In this document: piece after piece, positions 29,909 through 36,986 of the stretch
Layout of the letters: each line of letters starts with the position of its first letter
Numbering within the stretch: the stretch's first letter is position 1
Virus record (IMG/VR): IMGVR_UViG_3300041809_000519
Coordinates: 1-36,986 of that record
Reading direction: 5' to 3' (one strand)
DNA from: a virus
DNA length: 36,986 nucleotides
Notes under the pieces: model-generated
What the model was told of the DNA's origin: nothing
Databases searched by the model: none
Seen by the model: the letters and a program-made list of their open reading frames with translations, nothing else
Position numbers and translations under genes: made by a program

Positions 29909-30700
29909 TCACGATCCAGATAACTGCTGCAAACTGGCTACATTGACGCTCGAATAATTCCCAGCCCCAGGCACATTCGTTGGAACCAATTCAGGCGCTC
30001 CATAAGTTTGCGACCCTACTTTAACCGGAGTCCCTGGGACGTAATTATCGACGTTGAACTGCTGCTCTGTGATTGCACTGACCGGCTGCGGATTAACCGT
30101 TCCAAGTCCATTACTTTCGGTGTCATTTGGCCTGGCGCTATTCGGAACCTGCGCGATCGCTGCGGTGTAGATTTGCTCGAACTCAATGCGCATCTTGAGC
30201 CCGGTGATGGTCGCATTATCTTCGCGCGGCTGCACCGACGTGATGACCATGTTCTGATACGTGCGCAGCCTGGTCGTGATGGTCAGCGGCACGCGAGCAG
30301 CCTGAAGCGTCAACATTTGCTGGTACGCCGACACACTCTTCGATTGGCTTCCAGAGAAGGCCGAGATATACGGCGGCGCGGCGGGATCGAAGCCACTAGA
30401 ATAAGCGGCCATCGCATCCGACATCCCGATCATCATGACTACCCGAGCCGGCATCAAGTACGCGTGGCTCGAAATGTCGGCGCCGGTTTGAATTGGGTGT
30501 TTGGTTTTCTCGAGACGCTGCTCATGCTCAATGCTGAGCACGAGATCGAACACGTAGGTAGTCTGAGCAGTGACCGATTGAACGGCAAATACGCCTGGAA
30601 CGGAAGCTTGTTGCGGTATCTGCTGCTGCGGTGGAACGGTGATCGCAACCATTGCCGGCTGCGATGACCATTGCGGAGGAGTCCAGATTGATGACGACAT
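29909..30700 (-). CDS. Dit-like baseplate protein
   Basis: The 263-residue protein has a Dit-like domain: LVLSIEHEQRLEKTKHPIQT, GADISSHAYLMPARVVM, then LQAARVPLTITTRLRTYQNM and VQPREDNATITGLKMRIEF. In tails of this class it follows the tape measure and forms part of the hub around the tube. The C terminus is Pro/Val/Gln-rich and probably flexible. Confidence 0.8.
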   Translation of the reverse strand: MSSSIWTPPQWSSQPAMVAITVPPQQQIPQQASVPGVFAVQSVTAQTTYVFDLVLSIEHEQRLEKTKHPIQTGADISSHAYLMPARVVMMIGMSDAMAAYSSGFDPAAPPYISAFSGSQSKSVSAYQQMLTLQAARVPLTITTRLRTYQNMVITSVQPREDNATITGLKMRIEFEQIYTAAIAQVPNSARPNDTESNGLGTVNPQPVSAITEQQFNVDNYVPGTPVKVGSQTYGAPELVPTNVPGAGNYSSVNVASLQQLSGS

Positions 30701-30712
30701 TTACTCCCCCCT

Positions 30713-32341
30713 CTAGTAGCTCCATGACAGGGATTGAAATTCCTGAAGATTGCGCTGCGTCTGCTTATTTTGCGCCTCGAGAATTCCATCGCTCACAGCG
30801 CGCTTAATTTCTTCTGGATGCGGATTGTCATGCTTGATGTTGATCACTACGCTCCCGACTTGAACGCTTCCAGTGCGGCCCGTTGCGCCCATGATCGAAG
30901 CGACATAAGCCTGAGTTTCGGCTGGCAGCGTTGCCTTTCCCGCGAGAACACGATTGACGCCTTCGGGATTCCAGTTATAAGCGGCCAATGCTTCAGCTAC
31001 ATTTCCGTGATACGTCGTAAGCAATTGCTTGAGCAACGCGGCGCCGCCCGCTACATTTTGGCCGGTGTCCGATGGATCGACGCCAAGAAGTTTCGCGGTT
31101 CCAGGCATCAACTGCATTACGCCGAGAGCGCCTTTGTTCGAGCGTATGATCTGGCCGAGATTATCGAACTGCTTCTGACCACTTTCCTGCTGAGCCAAAG
31201 CGTGAAGCAATCCGGGGTCAATACCATAATTCGCCGCTGCCTGATCGATAAGTGATCTTACGTTTTCGCTTCCGGAGCCGCCGAGTCCTTGCAGTAGAGA
31301 CGTTGTGCTTCCCTGGCTATGCAGGTATGCACGATAGAGATCGAAGATTCCACCGCCAGCGGCTCCGGCGCTACCGCCGATCATGGTGCCTATAGCCCCG
31401 CCGCCAGCGATCCCGGCTGCAATTCCTACCGGCCCCCCTTCGATACCAGCGATCCCGCCGATGATCGATCCGAGAACACCGCCAACGGTTCCACCAGCCA
31501 CGGCGCCCGTGAGCAGACCGATGAATTTAAGCAGGAAGTCCGTCGCGAGCGCGAGCCAGTGTACGACCTTTTCAACCGAACGCGCGAACTTATCGAACGT
31601 AACTTCCCCCTGTAGCGTTGCATCTCCGGACAGCAATCCAATGATGTCGTCGAAGATTGTGGCAAAATCTTTGGCCACTTCCCACACGTCAGTCATGATC
31701 CGCCACACATCTTTGAGGATCGGGACGACGTATGTCGATATTTTTTGCGCAATATCCGGCAGGTTCTTAATCAGCCAGTCGTTGAATTTGCGCAGCTTGT
31801 CGAGCACATTGTCGGCACCACCGAAAGCCTTGAAGATGTCGTTTACCAGGGCGAAACTTAGGTACTTGAATTCAACTTCGAGACGTGTGAACTCGAATCG
31901 AACGTCGCGTATCTTGCGCATGTTCTCATCGAAGTCCGGACCGAGGCCCCTGGCGAGCTCGCGCTGATCCTCGATCAATTGTCGAGTGCGCTCCCTGAGC
32001 TCCGGGTCCCAGGTAAGATTTTCAAGCGGCTGACCGAGCGCATCCATCGCGACCTTGAGCGATCGCGCTGCATCCTTGGTCATAAACATGTGCAAGGCGA
32101 ATAGGCGGTATTCCTGATCCGCCATCGCTACCTTGTCGACCATTCCAACAGCGGCGATGCCGATCGCCGCAAACGCTCCTACCAGCGAGGTCTCGATCCT
32201 CAAAGCCGACCTCGCCATGTTCAGCGCATTGGCGTCGACCATCGTCGACGCTTCCCGCAGCGCTTGCTCAAAGCGGCGGTATCCTACCTGATCCTGCGCG
32301 AACCCGAGTTTTACCAGATACTCATCGATAAAGTTTGACAT
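30713..32341 (-). CDS. Tape measure protein with lytic transglycosylase domain
   Basis: The 542-residue protein has helical N-terminal segments, a Gly/Ala-rich hydrophobic region (about 276-330: TGAVAGGTVGGVLGSIIGGI and onward) typical of tape measures, and an SLT lysozyme-like domain from about 360: HALAQQESG (E386 as the probable catalytic acid), GALGVMQLMPGTA (404-416) and ALAAYNWNPEGVNRVL (451-466). The protein sets tail length and the SLT domain opens the murein locally during DNA entry. It starts seven bases from the end of the frameshifted chaperone frame. Confidence 0.9.
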   Translation of the reverse strand: MSNFIDEYLVKLGFAQDQVGYRRFEQALREASTMVDANALNMARSALRIETSLVGAFAAIGIAAVGMVDKVAMADQEYRLFALHMFMTKDAARSLKVAMDALGQPLENLTWDPELRERTRQLIEDQRELARGLGPDFDENMRKIRDVRFEFTRLEVEFKYLSFALVNDIFKAFGGADNVLDKLRKFNDWLIKNLPDIAQKISTYVVPILKDVWRIMTDVWEVAKDFATIFDDIIGLLSGDATLQGEVTFDKFARSVEKVVHWLALATDFLLKFIGLLTGAVAGGTVGGVLGSIIGGIAGIEGGPVGIAAGIAGGGAIGTMIGGSAGAAGGGIFDLYRAYLHSQGSTTSLLQGLGGSGSENVRSLIDQAAANYGIDPGLLHALAQQESGQKQFDNLGQIIRSNKGALGVMQLMPGTAKLLGVDPSDTGQNVAGGAALLKQLLTTYHGNVAEALAAYNWNPEGVNRVLAGKATLPAETQAYVASIMGATGRTGSVQVGSVVINIKHDNPHPEEIKRAVSDGILEAQNKQTQRNLQEFQSLSWSY

Positions 32342-32347
32342 GAGCTC

Positions 32348-32590
32348 TCATTGATTCTGTCGCGCGGCTTCCCATTCGGCCCTGCGCCTGGTGTTCTCAT
32401 CTTTCACATCGAGAAATTCCAGCACATCGAACAGATCGGCGATCGAGTAGGTTCCATCGGACGCTTCATGCTGGCGCCATAGCCCGGCCGCGATCGGACG
32501 CCAGAGAAGAGGATTCAGCGTTGGAAACCCTATTGGTTCCCATCCTGTGTTTTCGTGGATGTGGAGAGACTGTCCATCCCTCCCTGCTCG
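32348..32590 (-). CDS. Chaperone C-terminal extension, read by -1 frameshift (lambda T analogue)
   Basis: From the slip point the -1 frame encodes 80 residues: RAGRDGQSLHIHENTGWEPI, then TLNPLLWRPIAAGLWRQHEA, then TYSIADLFDVLEFLDVKDEN and RRRAEWEAARQNQ. The wording of the LLDV-type helix is usual for T-like extensions. An upstream ATG at 32686 lies inside the G frame and has no clear binding site, so independent translation is unlikely; fusion with residues 1-148 of the G-like product is the expected form. Confidence 0.8.
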   Translation of the reverse strand, partial: RAGRDGQSLHIHENTGWEPIGFPTLNPLLWRPIAAGLWRQHEASDGTYSIADLFDVLEFLDVKDENTRRRAEWEAARQNQ

Positions 32591-33033
32591 AAAAAATCCG
32601 AGTAGTTGAAGACCAGAACCTCCATCGTCAGTTTCATCACGATATCGAGACTGGCTCCGATCTTGCTCGAGCTCACGGGCTCCCATCTTCCGTCATCCGT
32701 CATAATGGGAATAAATCCGAGCGTAGCGTCTTCTCGCGATACCAACAAGAGGCATTGGCGCTGGACGAAACGGAAAGCCTCGAAGTTGATCCCGCGCATG
32801 AACGCAGCCATCGCTAGCGTGCGCACGGTATCCGCTCCAGTGCTCTTTTTTATTTCTCCCGTTTGTTCTTTTTCCTGAGCAGGAACGTCCTTCATGTCCC
32901 CGACCATGTGCGCCGCGCCACTTGCCGCGGCACCCATTAGCTGCATAAGAATGAAGCTGCCCACGTCTGCGGGCAGCCTCCTGATCTGAAACCGCATATC
33001 CGCGATCTCAATCGTTTTTGTTGTTTCGTGCAT
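32530..33033 (-). CDS. Tail assembly chaperone (lambda G analogue)
   Basis: The 167-residue product is placed between tail tube and tape measure, the constant position of tail chaperones. It starts MHETTKTIEIADMRFQIRRL and has the family's 'LPA...G..IL' type region, then EVLVFNYSDFFEQGGMDSLS. The zero-frame product ends at 32530. Seven bases, TTTTTTC at 32590-32596, allow a -1 slip into the overlapping frame 32348-32590, giving a longer 228-residue product. These chaperones coat the tape measure during tail assembly. Confidence 0.85.
   Translation of the reverse strand: MHETTKTIEIADMRFQIRRLPADVGSFILMQLMGAAASGAAHMVGDMKDVPAQEKEQTGEIKKSTGADTVRTLAMAAFMRGINFEAFRFVQRQCLLLVSREDATLGFIPIMTDDGRWEPVSSSKIGASLDIVMKLTMEVLVFNYSDFFEQGGMDSLSTSTKTQDGNQ
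32590..32596 (-). promoter_or_regulatory. -1 ribosomal frameshift site TTTTTTC
   Basis: On the - strand the zero frame reads GAT TTT TTC (Asp, Phe, Phe), so T-TTT-TTC is a perfect X-XXY-YYZ slippery heptamer in the right phase. After a one-base slip the frame continues to 32348; without it the protein stops at 32530. The overlap is about 60 bases. Confidence 0.85.
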
Positions 33034-33054
33034 CGGTGATCCCTTTCAACCAAA

Positions 33055-33510
33055 TTAGGAATTCTGGATGTCGCAAGCCATGAGCGACCAGGTGACCTTT
33101 TGCCCTTGCGCCTGATAGGGCTTGTCGGGAATCTTCGAGAAACTGACTCCCTGAAGCAGATGGCTGGAGTTATCGAGCAGCGTGCGAAACGAAATTACGG
33201 TCGACGCCCATCCGCTCACGTCGTCCGCGTTAGCTGCGCTTTCAAGTTGATTGTAAAGCGCGAGCAGCGCGTGATGCAGGATCGAAGTTTGTTGCACTTC
33301 GATTGCTACGTGCCCATTGCGCCCGGCCACATAGGACGGCATCACGGTTCCATCCGCGCCGACATCCTGAGTCGTGCGCTCCGTGGCCATTACGATCGTG
33401 ATCGATCCGTTGCCGATGTTGCCGCCAGTAAGCGGAACGGACACACCGAAAACCGTGTTGATCAGTGCGCCAACCAGGTCCTTGAACGAGTAGGTTACGC
33501 CGATTCCCAT
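33055..33510 (-). CDS. Tail tube protein (DUF3277)
   Basis: The 151-residue protein matches DUF3277 tube proteins: TYSFKDLVGALINTVFG, GSITIVMATERTTQDVGADG, YVAGRNGHVAIEVQQTSILH and HALLALYNQLESAANAD, closing with KVTWSLMACDI. It polymerises as hexameric rings inside the sheath. Immediately follows the sheath gene in transcription order. Confidence 0.88.
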   Translation of the reverse strand: MGIGVTYSFKDLVGALINTVFGVSVPLTGGNIGNGSITIVMATERTTQDVGADGTVMPSYVAGRNGHVAIEVQQTSILHHALLALYNQLESAANADDVSGWASTVISFRTLLDNSSHLLQGVSFSKIPDKPYQAQGQKVTWSLMACDIQNS

Positions 33511-33522
33511 CGCATCCTCTCC

Positions 33523-34947
33523 TTACAGTTGCACGTAGACGCCAATGACAAGGCTTTGCACAGCGCCGGCAGTTGTGATCGCGCAATAAATCGGCATCGC
33601 CTGGCCAGCCGCTCGCGCGCTCGGTGATTGTTGTGCATAGGGGGCTGCGACATTTAGATACCCCAGCGAGAGAGCCTGGCCATTAGTCAAAGCCGGGTTA
33701 TTTGCGGATGGAATCGGAAGACTCTGTCCTTCCCACGTTCCGGCCGCAAGGAATCCGATCGACGCGAGCAGGGCGCAAGCCTGGTTACACGCCTGAATGA
33801 GAAGCTGCTCGCCAGCATTGGTTTGAGACACAGCGGGATTGCTCGACAGAACATCGATGCAGTTGTACTGCAAATTCGCAACAAGCATCGCGAGGAAGAG
33901 CCACAGATACGACGGAGCTCCATTCGACATGAACCCAGGTTCGAGAAGCGTATACGGCGACAGGTTCGCATACACGTTCCCATAAAATTCACCCGATCCA
34001 GTGCCAGTCACGTTGTTGTATTGCGTCTGCGAAAGAGGCTCCGGAGCTATTCCTGCGAGCTCCTTATGCGCAATCGTGAAGAAGCTGTTCGCGAGTCCTG
34101 TATTTAGCCCCATCTCGACGCCCATCATGGCAGCAGCGGCATAGATGTTTTCCGGATAGAGACCGCCCTGCGTGGTCGAATAGATCATCAGGACGCGCAA
34201 TCCAAGCGCCTGAAGCTGCAGGAACAGATTGTTCGCGGTACCGGCCGGGATCGCTGCATCATTCGACCATCCGTAGTAGCGAGTGTTCTGCCACAGCGGA
34301 TCAGCCCATTCCGCGATCGCCAGGTTATCGGCATCCACGGGACCGCAGACCATGAGCCCATACCAACTCGAATTTGCGAGCCGGCAGGCTTGAGATGCCT
34401 GAAGCAGCGTCTCCCCGATCGCCGTGATGTCAACCTCGAGCCCCGTGCCGCTGCCGCCAGTGGTCGAAAGGCCGGTCGCGTCGGCATAGCCAGTGCCCTG
34501 ATTGCCGACAGTCGTAGCAAGGCCAGTTACAGCGCCGCCCGCGCCGATCGTCGACACGGTGAGAACGCCATTGCTGGCACCGCTTTGAACGACGGTCACC
34601 TGGTCGCCAACCTCGTAGTTGTTTCCGGCCGATCCGCTGTGAGGTATTGCAGTCTGGATTGCGGTCAGGTCCTGGCGCCCAATCCAAACTGATAGCGGCG
34701 TCGGCGACTGCGAGAAATAAATCTGCGCGGCGATAAATTCCGGATCGTTGCTCGCGAAACCCGCGGCAAGCATCGCAGACGTGCTCGAGTATTGCCTGAT
34801 CCGCGGATTGCTTCCATACGACGGAATCACTGCGCTCGATCCAACGATCAGACCTTGATTGAACGAAGGAACGACCGGCGACGGAGGCGCTACCGTCACG
34901 GAAATGCTCACGAGCTCGGAGAGCGGAAGCGGAGGAATTGTTGTCAT
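33523..34947 (-). CDS. Contractile tail sheath protein (DUF3383)
   Basis: The 474-residue protein matches DUF3383, the sheath of simple myoviruses: LSELVSISVTVAPPSPVVPS, FNQGLIVGSSAVIPSYG, FASNDPEFIAAQIYFSQSPT, and LLEPGFMSNGAPSYLWLFLA. A Gly-rich beta insertion (about 100-180, NNYEVGDQVTVVQSGASNGV and following) looks like an added surface domain. Presence of this gene is the main evidence for a contractile tail. Confidence 0.9.
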   Translation of the reverse strand: MTTIPPLPLSELVSISVTVAPPSPVVPSFNQGLIVGSSAVIPSYGSNPRIRQYSSTSAMLAAGFASNDPEFIAAQIYFSQSPTPLSVWIGRQDLTAIQTAIPHSGSAGNNYEVGDQVTVVQSGASNGVLTVSTIGAGGAVTGLATTVGNQGTGYADATGLSTTGGSGTGLEVDITAIGETLLQASQACRLANSSWYGLMVCGPVDADNLAIAEWADPLWQNTRYYGWSNDAAIPAGTANNLFLQLQALGLRVLMIYSTTQGGLYPENIYAAAAMMGVEMGLNTGLANSFFTIAHKELAGIAPEPLSQTQYNNVTGTGSGEFYGNVYANLSPYTLLEPGFMSNGAPSYLWLFLAMLVANLQYNCIDVLSSNPAVSQTNAGEQLLIQACNQACALLASIGFLAAGTWEGQSLPIPSANNPALTNGQALSLGYLNVAAPYAQQSPSARAAGQAMPIYCAITTAGAVQSLVIGVYVQL

Positions 34948-34950
34948 TTC

Positions 34951-35571
34951 TTACTCCTGTGAAGTAGCGGTTACTTCGGCCAGTAGGCCGCTGTTGCCCT
35001 CGACGGATATCTCAACGCTCGTTGCAATTCCGTCATTGATGGTTTCTGTTACTGCTTCGTACATCTCGACTTCGAAATGAGCCTCTTCCCACCATTGCGC
35101 GTTGCTCTCGAATGGAACCCTGAGCGGTTCTTGCATATCCGGAACCGGAAAGAGACTGTATTGAGAAAGCTGATCAGTGAAATACTCCATAAACATCGCT
35201 GACCATACTTGACGAGCTCGATCCGTAGCATTCGGCCCGTTGAAGACCCAGGCGATTCGCCAGACTCGCGTGTATCCCCAATTTTCGCTGAGCACTACAT
35301 CGTCGCCCGATCCCGTTTGCGTCAACTGCACATCGCGAACTTGCGTATACGGATTCGGCTTTAAGGTGCACGCGATAAAACAAACGTCAGTGCCGACATT
35401 CTTGTAGGGCTGGCCCTGCGTCTGCCAATCCACACGCACTTGAGACGGGTCGGGAGGATTGATGCCAATCATTCCACAAGTGAGCGTCTGGATGATGTCG
35501 TTAATCTGAGAAACCGTGAGCGCATCGGAAATGAGTACCTGGCCATTTGGGTAAGGTGTGCTCGTCCCCAT
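34951..35571 (-). CDS. Neck/tail terminator protein (LIC_12616/Pam3 gp12-like)
   Basis: The 206-residue protein follows the pattern of phage neck terminators: TVSQINDIIQTLTCGMIGI, VRVDWQTQGQPYKNVGTDVC, FIACTLKPNPYTQVRDVQL, RVWRIAWVFNGPNATDRARQ and QWWEEAHFEVEMYEAVTET. It caps the tail tube/sheath and joins the head. Next gene in transcription is the sheath. Confidence 0.8.
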   Translation of the reverse strand: MGTSTPYPNGQVLISDALTVSQINDIIQTLTCGMIGINPPDPSQVRVDWQTQGQPYKNVGTDVCFIACTLKPNPYTQVRDVQLTQTGSGDDVVLSENWGYTRVWRIAWVFNGPNATDRARQVWSAMFMEYFTDQLSQYSLFPVPDMQEPLRVPFESNAQWWEEAHFEVEMYEAVTETINDGIATSVEISVEGNSGLLAEVTATSQE

Positions 35572-35575
35572 CGAA

Positions 35576-35863
35576 TCACTCCTCCCAATCAGGAATCTCT
35601 ACCGTTTGCCCAGCCAATTTGTGATGCGAGTCGCCAAGAAATTGAATGCGGCCATCGGTGATGTAGCTGTGACACCGCTTCTCCGGCCAATCCTTAAAAA
35701 TCAAAAGCGACGGTTGTATTGTCGGCGCATCCACTGAGCCATTCCATGTCCAACTCTGGTGAGTCGGATGGTGATCTGGATCAGTGTGGAACGGATGACC
35801 GTATCCGCATCCTGGGCAGTGAAACACCCAAACGCCGCTACCGTAGCTGTGAATTTTGGCCAT
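35576..35863 (-). CDS. DUF6527-like zinc-binding protein
   Basis: The 95-residue protein matches a small phage family (DUF6527): FHCPGCGYGHPFH, WTWNGSVDAPTIQPSLLIF, then CHSYITDGRIQFLGDSHHKL and AGQTVEIPDW. Cysteines and histidines suggest one zinc site. Some database entries call homologues ammonia monooxygenase, a label with no basis here. Its role is unknown; the place between connector and terminator is typical. It overlaps the connector gene by one base (TGATG). Confidence 0.8.
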   Translation of the reverse strand: MAKIHSYGSGVWVFHCPGCGYGHPFHTDPDHHPTHQSWTWNGSVDAPTIQPSLLIFKDWPEKRCHSYITDGRIQFLGDSHHKLAGQTVEIPDWEE

Positions 35864-36450
35864 CAGATGGCCGCCATTCGCGTGCCCAGCGCCTTATAGT
35901 AGCCGCTGCCCGGATAATGCCGTACTGACAAAACGCGATACTGCTCGCCCTTGTACACGCAGATGTCGGCCGCGGCTTGACCAACTGAGCTCTCGACCGG
36001 CCATGTCGCATACAGTTCGTCGCTCGACCCGGTTGCCGCCGTCATCGTGATCGTCGCCCCGCTGATGGTGTAATCGGCATTCAGTCTCAAAGCCAGGCGA
36101 TTCTTGTAAAGCGTGATACTGTCGGCCGGTGGAACCTGTGAAAGCGTGTAGACGGTCCCAGGGAAGGCTCCGCTCGGAGCCTCGGCGTGCGTCGATGGTA
36201 CCGGCGCCGCGCCCCGCGTGCTGTAGATAGGCTGCGTCCACCAGAAAGCCATGATGCCGCCCACGCGATCGCCTTCAGGCAGCATTTGTACTTCGCGATC
36301 CGTGGCCCTCTGTACAGGCCCATAAGCCGGTATAGATACCGTGGTCGATTCAAATCCACCGATTACAAATTCTCCGACAGAGCGAAGGATCGTAAACGGT
36401 TGAGGCGCCTGTAGATCAGCATCCGCTACAACATCGGAAAGATAGATCAT
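35863..36450 (-). CDS. Head-tail connector-like protein with inserted beta module
   Basis: The 195-residue protein starts MIYLSDVVADADLQAPQPFT and has FVIGGFESTTVSIPAYGPVQ, RATDREVQMLPEGDRVGGIM, and, near the end, CVYKGEQYRVLSVRHYPGSG. That pattern is a small joining protein of the neck region. Residues about 88-152 (nucleotides 35995-36189) are an extra module (PSGAFPGTVYTLSQVP...LRLNADYTISGATITMTAAT) that separates the two conserved parts and also ends the protein at 24323-24724. Confidence 0.75.
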   Translation of the reverse strand: MIYLSDVVADADLQAPQPFTILRSVGEFVIGGFESTTVSIPAYGPVQRATDREVQMLPEGDRVGGIMAFWWTQPIYSTRGAAPVPSTHAEAPSGAFPGTVYTLSQVPPADSITLYKNRLALRLNADYTISGATITMTAATGSSDELYATWPVESSVGQAAADICVYKGEQYRVLSVRHYPGSGYYKALGTRMAAI

Positions 36451-36453
36451 GGC

Positions 36454-36858
36454 CTAATTTCCGATCGCGATCCACATGGGAGTCGTGCTGCCGTTGACGC
36501 TTCCGGCGTTCGCTACGCCAAAATTGAATCCAGATTGTGTGATCGATCCCTCTTCAACCTCGACGAGTGAAGAGTTTTGCCCGGACTGCCACTGCGCGAC
36601 GGGGATGACGACGAAACATGCGTTCGGAAAGTTGACCGGAAATAAAATCGGCACATTGCGCGTTCCAGGCCCGGTGAGAGGGCCAGTTCCCCACTGCAAA
36701 ATGATGCTGCCGATCTTCACATATCCATTGGCGCTCGCAGAACTAGCGAGCAGAGCCTGAACGAATGCAGTGGTAGCGACGTTCTGACTATTGTCGCCAG
36801 CGCCTTGCGTCGTTGCCGTCGCGAGCTCTAAGAAAACGTCATGAATCTTCGTCGTCAT
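36454..36858 (-). CDS. Fibre-tip-like protein (gp53-type C-terminal domain) in the neck cluster
   Basis: The 134-residue protein reads like the end of a tail fibre: TTQGAGDNSQNVATTAFVQA, then GYVKIGSIILQWGTGPLTGP and VPILFPVNFPNACFVVIPVA, the beta domain of gp53-like fibre C termini. It is placed among neck genes, far from the fibre genes at 20-25 kb. It may be a neck appendage (whisker- or collar-type fibre) or a displaced fibre fragment. Its ATG overlaps the stop of the upstream gene (TGATG). Confidence 0.75.
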   Translation of the reverse strand: MTTKIHDVFLELATATTQGAGDNSQNVATTAFVQALLASSASANGYVKIGSIILQWGTGPLTGPGTRNVPILFPVNFPNACFVVIPVAQWQSGQNSSLVEVEEGSITQSGFNFGVANAGSVNGSTTPMWIAIGN

Positions 36859-36986
36859 CAGTCTTCTTTCTCCACATGCGTAATGGCCGATCGCATCGCG
36901 CCGGTATCGATCAGTGGCTTGTCACTTCCCTTACGTCGAATCGTTGACGGAGCATTCGGCGCCCAATTGTTGCGCGAATCAGTAAA
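36858..36986 (-). CDS. Tail-completion/virion-morphogenesis-like protein, 3' end (partial)
   Basis: The last 42 residues of a gene cut by the window edge: NNWAPNAPSTIRRKGSDKPL, IDTGAMRSAITHVEKED. The segment 'APSTIxRKGSDKPLIDTGAMRxSI' is characteristic of HK97 gp10-/Mu gpG-type tail-completion proteins. TGATG junction with the following gene. Confidence 0.75.
   Translation of the reverse strand, partial: FTDSRNNWAPNAPSTIRRKGSDKPLIDTGAMRSAITHVEKED

Noticed and set aside
35576-35863. Ammonia monooxygenase
   Set aside because: A label found on some homologues in databases; the protein is a 95-residue zinc-binding phage product with no resemblance to the enzyme.
1-36986. tRNA genes and CRISPR arrays
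   Set aside because: Reading both strands I found no cloverleaf with a GTTCGA-type loop in a gene-free stretch and no regularly spaced direct repeats; almost no unassigned sequence is available for either.

Overview
The window is a contiguous piece of the genome of a tailed bacteriophage, or a prophage, with a contractile tail (myovirus type). It is built from two convergent blocks. Positions 1-17707 are read on the + strand and hold a tightly packed early block for recombination, replication and nucleotide-level functions, with many small genes. Positions 17814-36986 are read on the - strand and hold the late block of lysis, tail-fibre, baseplate, tail and neck genes. The blocks meet at 17708-17813, which contains a perfect hairpin. 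Neither end of the phage is present: both edge genes are cut, and no terminase, portal, capsid, integrase, polymerase or primase is visible.

The likely host is an Acidobacteriota bacterium. This is inferred from remembered similarity: the N-terminal wording of the DnaB helicase (FSLDSHRRIF), the start of the exported fibre protein (INPITQINW...PYTDKTNN) and the late small proteins all resemble sequences I associate with that phylum and its prophages. I could not run a search, so this is an inference.

Early block, left to right: the end of an unknown gene; a double zinc-ribbon protein; a RecT-like annealing protein; a Cas4/RecB-type PD-(D/E)XK nuclease with a probable iron-sulfur cluster; five small ATGA- or TGATG-coupled genes; a HerA/FtsK-type ATPase whose Walker A motif is split by an intein; a run of small genes including a SAM-binding methyltransferase-like protein; a Rad50/SbcC-like ATPase with a zinc hook; more small genes; an ASCH-type gene carrying a nested HNH homing endonuclease; a DUF3268 zinc-binding protein; a second HNH nuclease; an acidic-tailed protein; and a DnaB replicative helicase. 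RecT, the nuclease and the Rad50-like ATPase plausibly form the phage's recombination system, and DnaB drives its replication.

Late block, read in the direction of transcription from right to left: the end of a tail-completion-like protein; a fibre-tip-like protein; a connector with an inserted module; a DUF6527 protein; a neck/tail terminator; DUF3383 sheath; DUF3277 tube; tail-assembly chaperones joined by an apparent -1 ribosomal frameshift; a tape measure with a lytic transglycosylase domain; Dit-like protein; baseplate plug; hub; Gp138-like spike; gp25-like wedge; baseplate J; DUF2612; fibre-associated proteins; a 1120-residue fibre and a glycine-rich protein that both begin with signal peptides; then a lysis module (membrane protein, SleB-type cell-wall hydrolase, small membrane protein), a papain-like protein and a twin-arginine lipoprotein.

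The strongest points for a second look are the class 3 intein with a full W-C-T signature and a non-nucleophilic first residue, the frameshift site in the chaperone gene, the nested HNH gene within a still-open ASCH frame, the two fibre-region proteins with export signals, and two beta-rich modules that recur in otherwise unrelated virion proteins.
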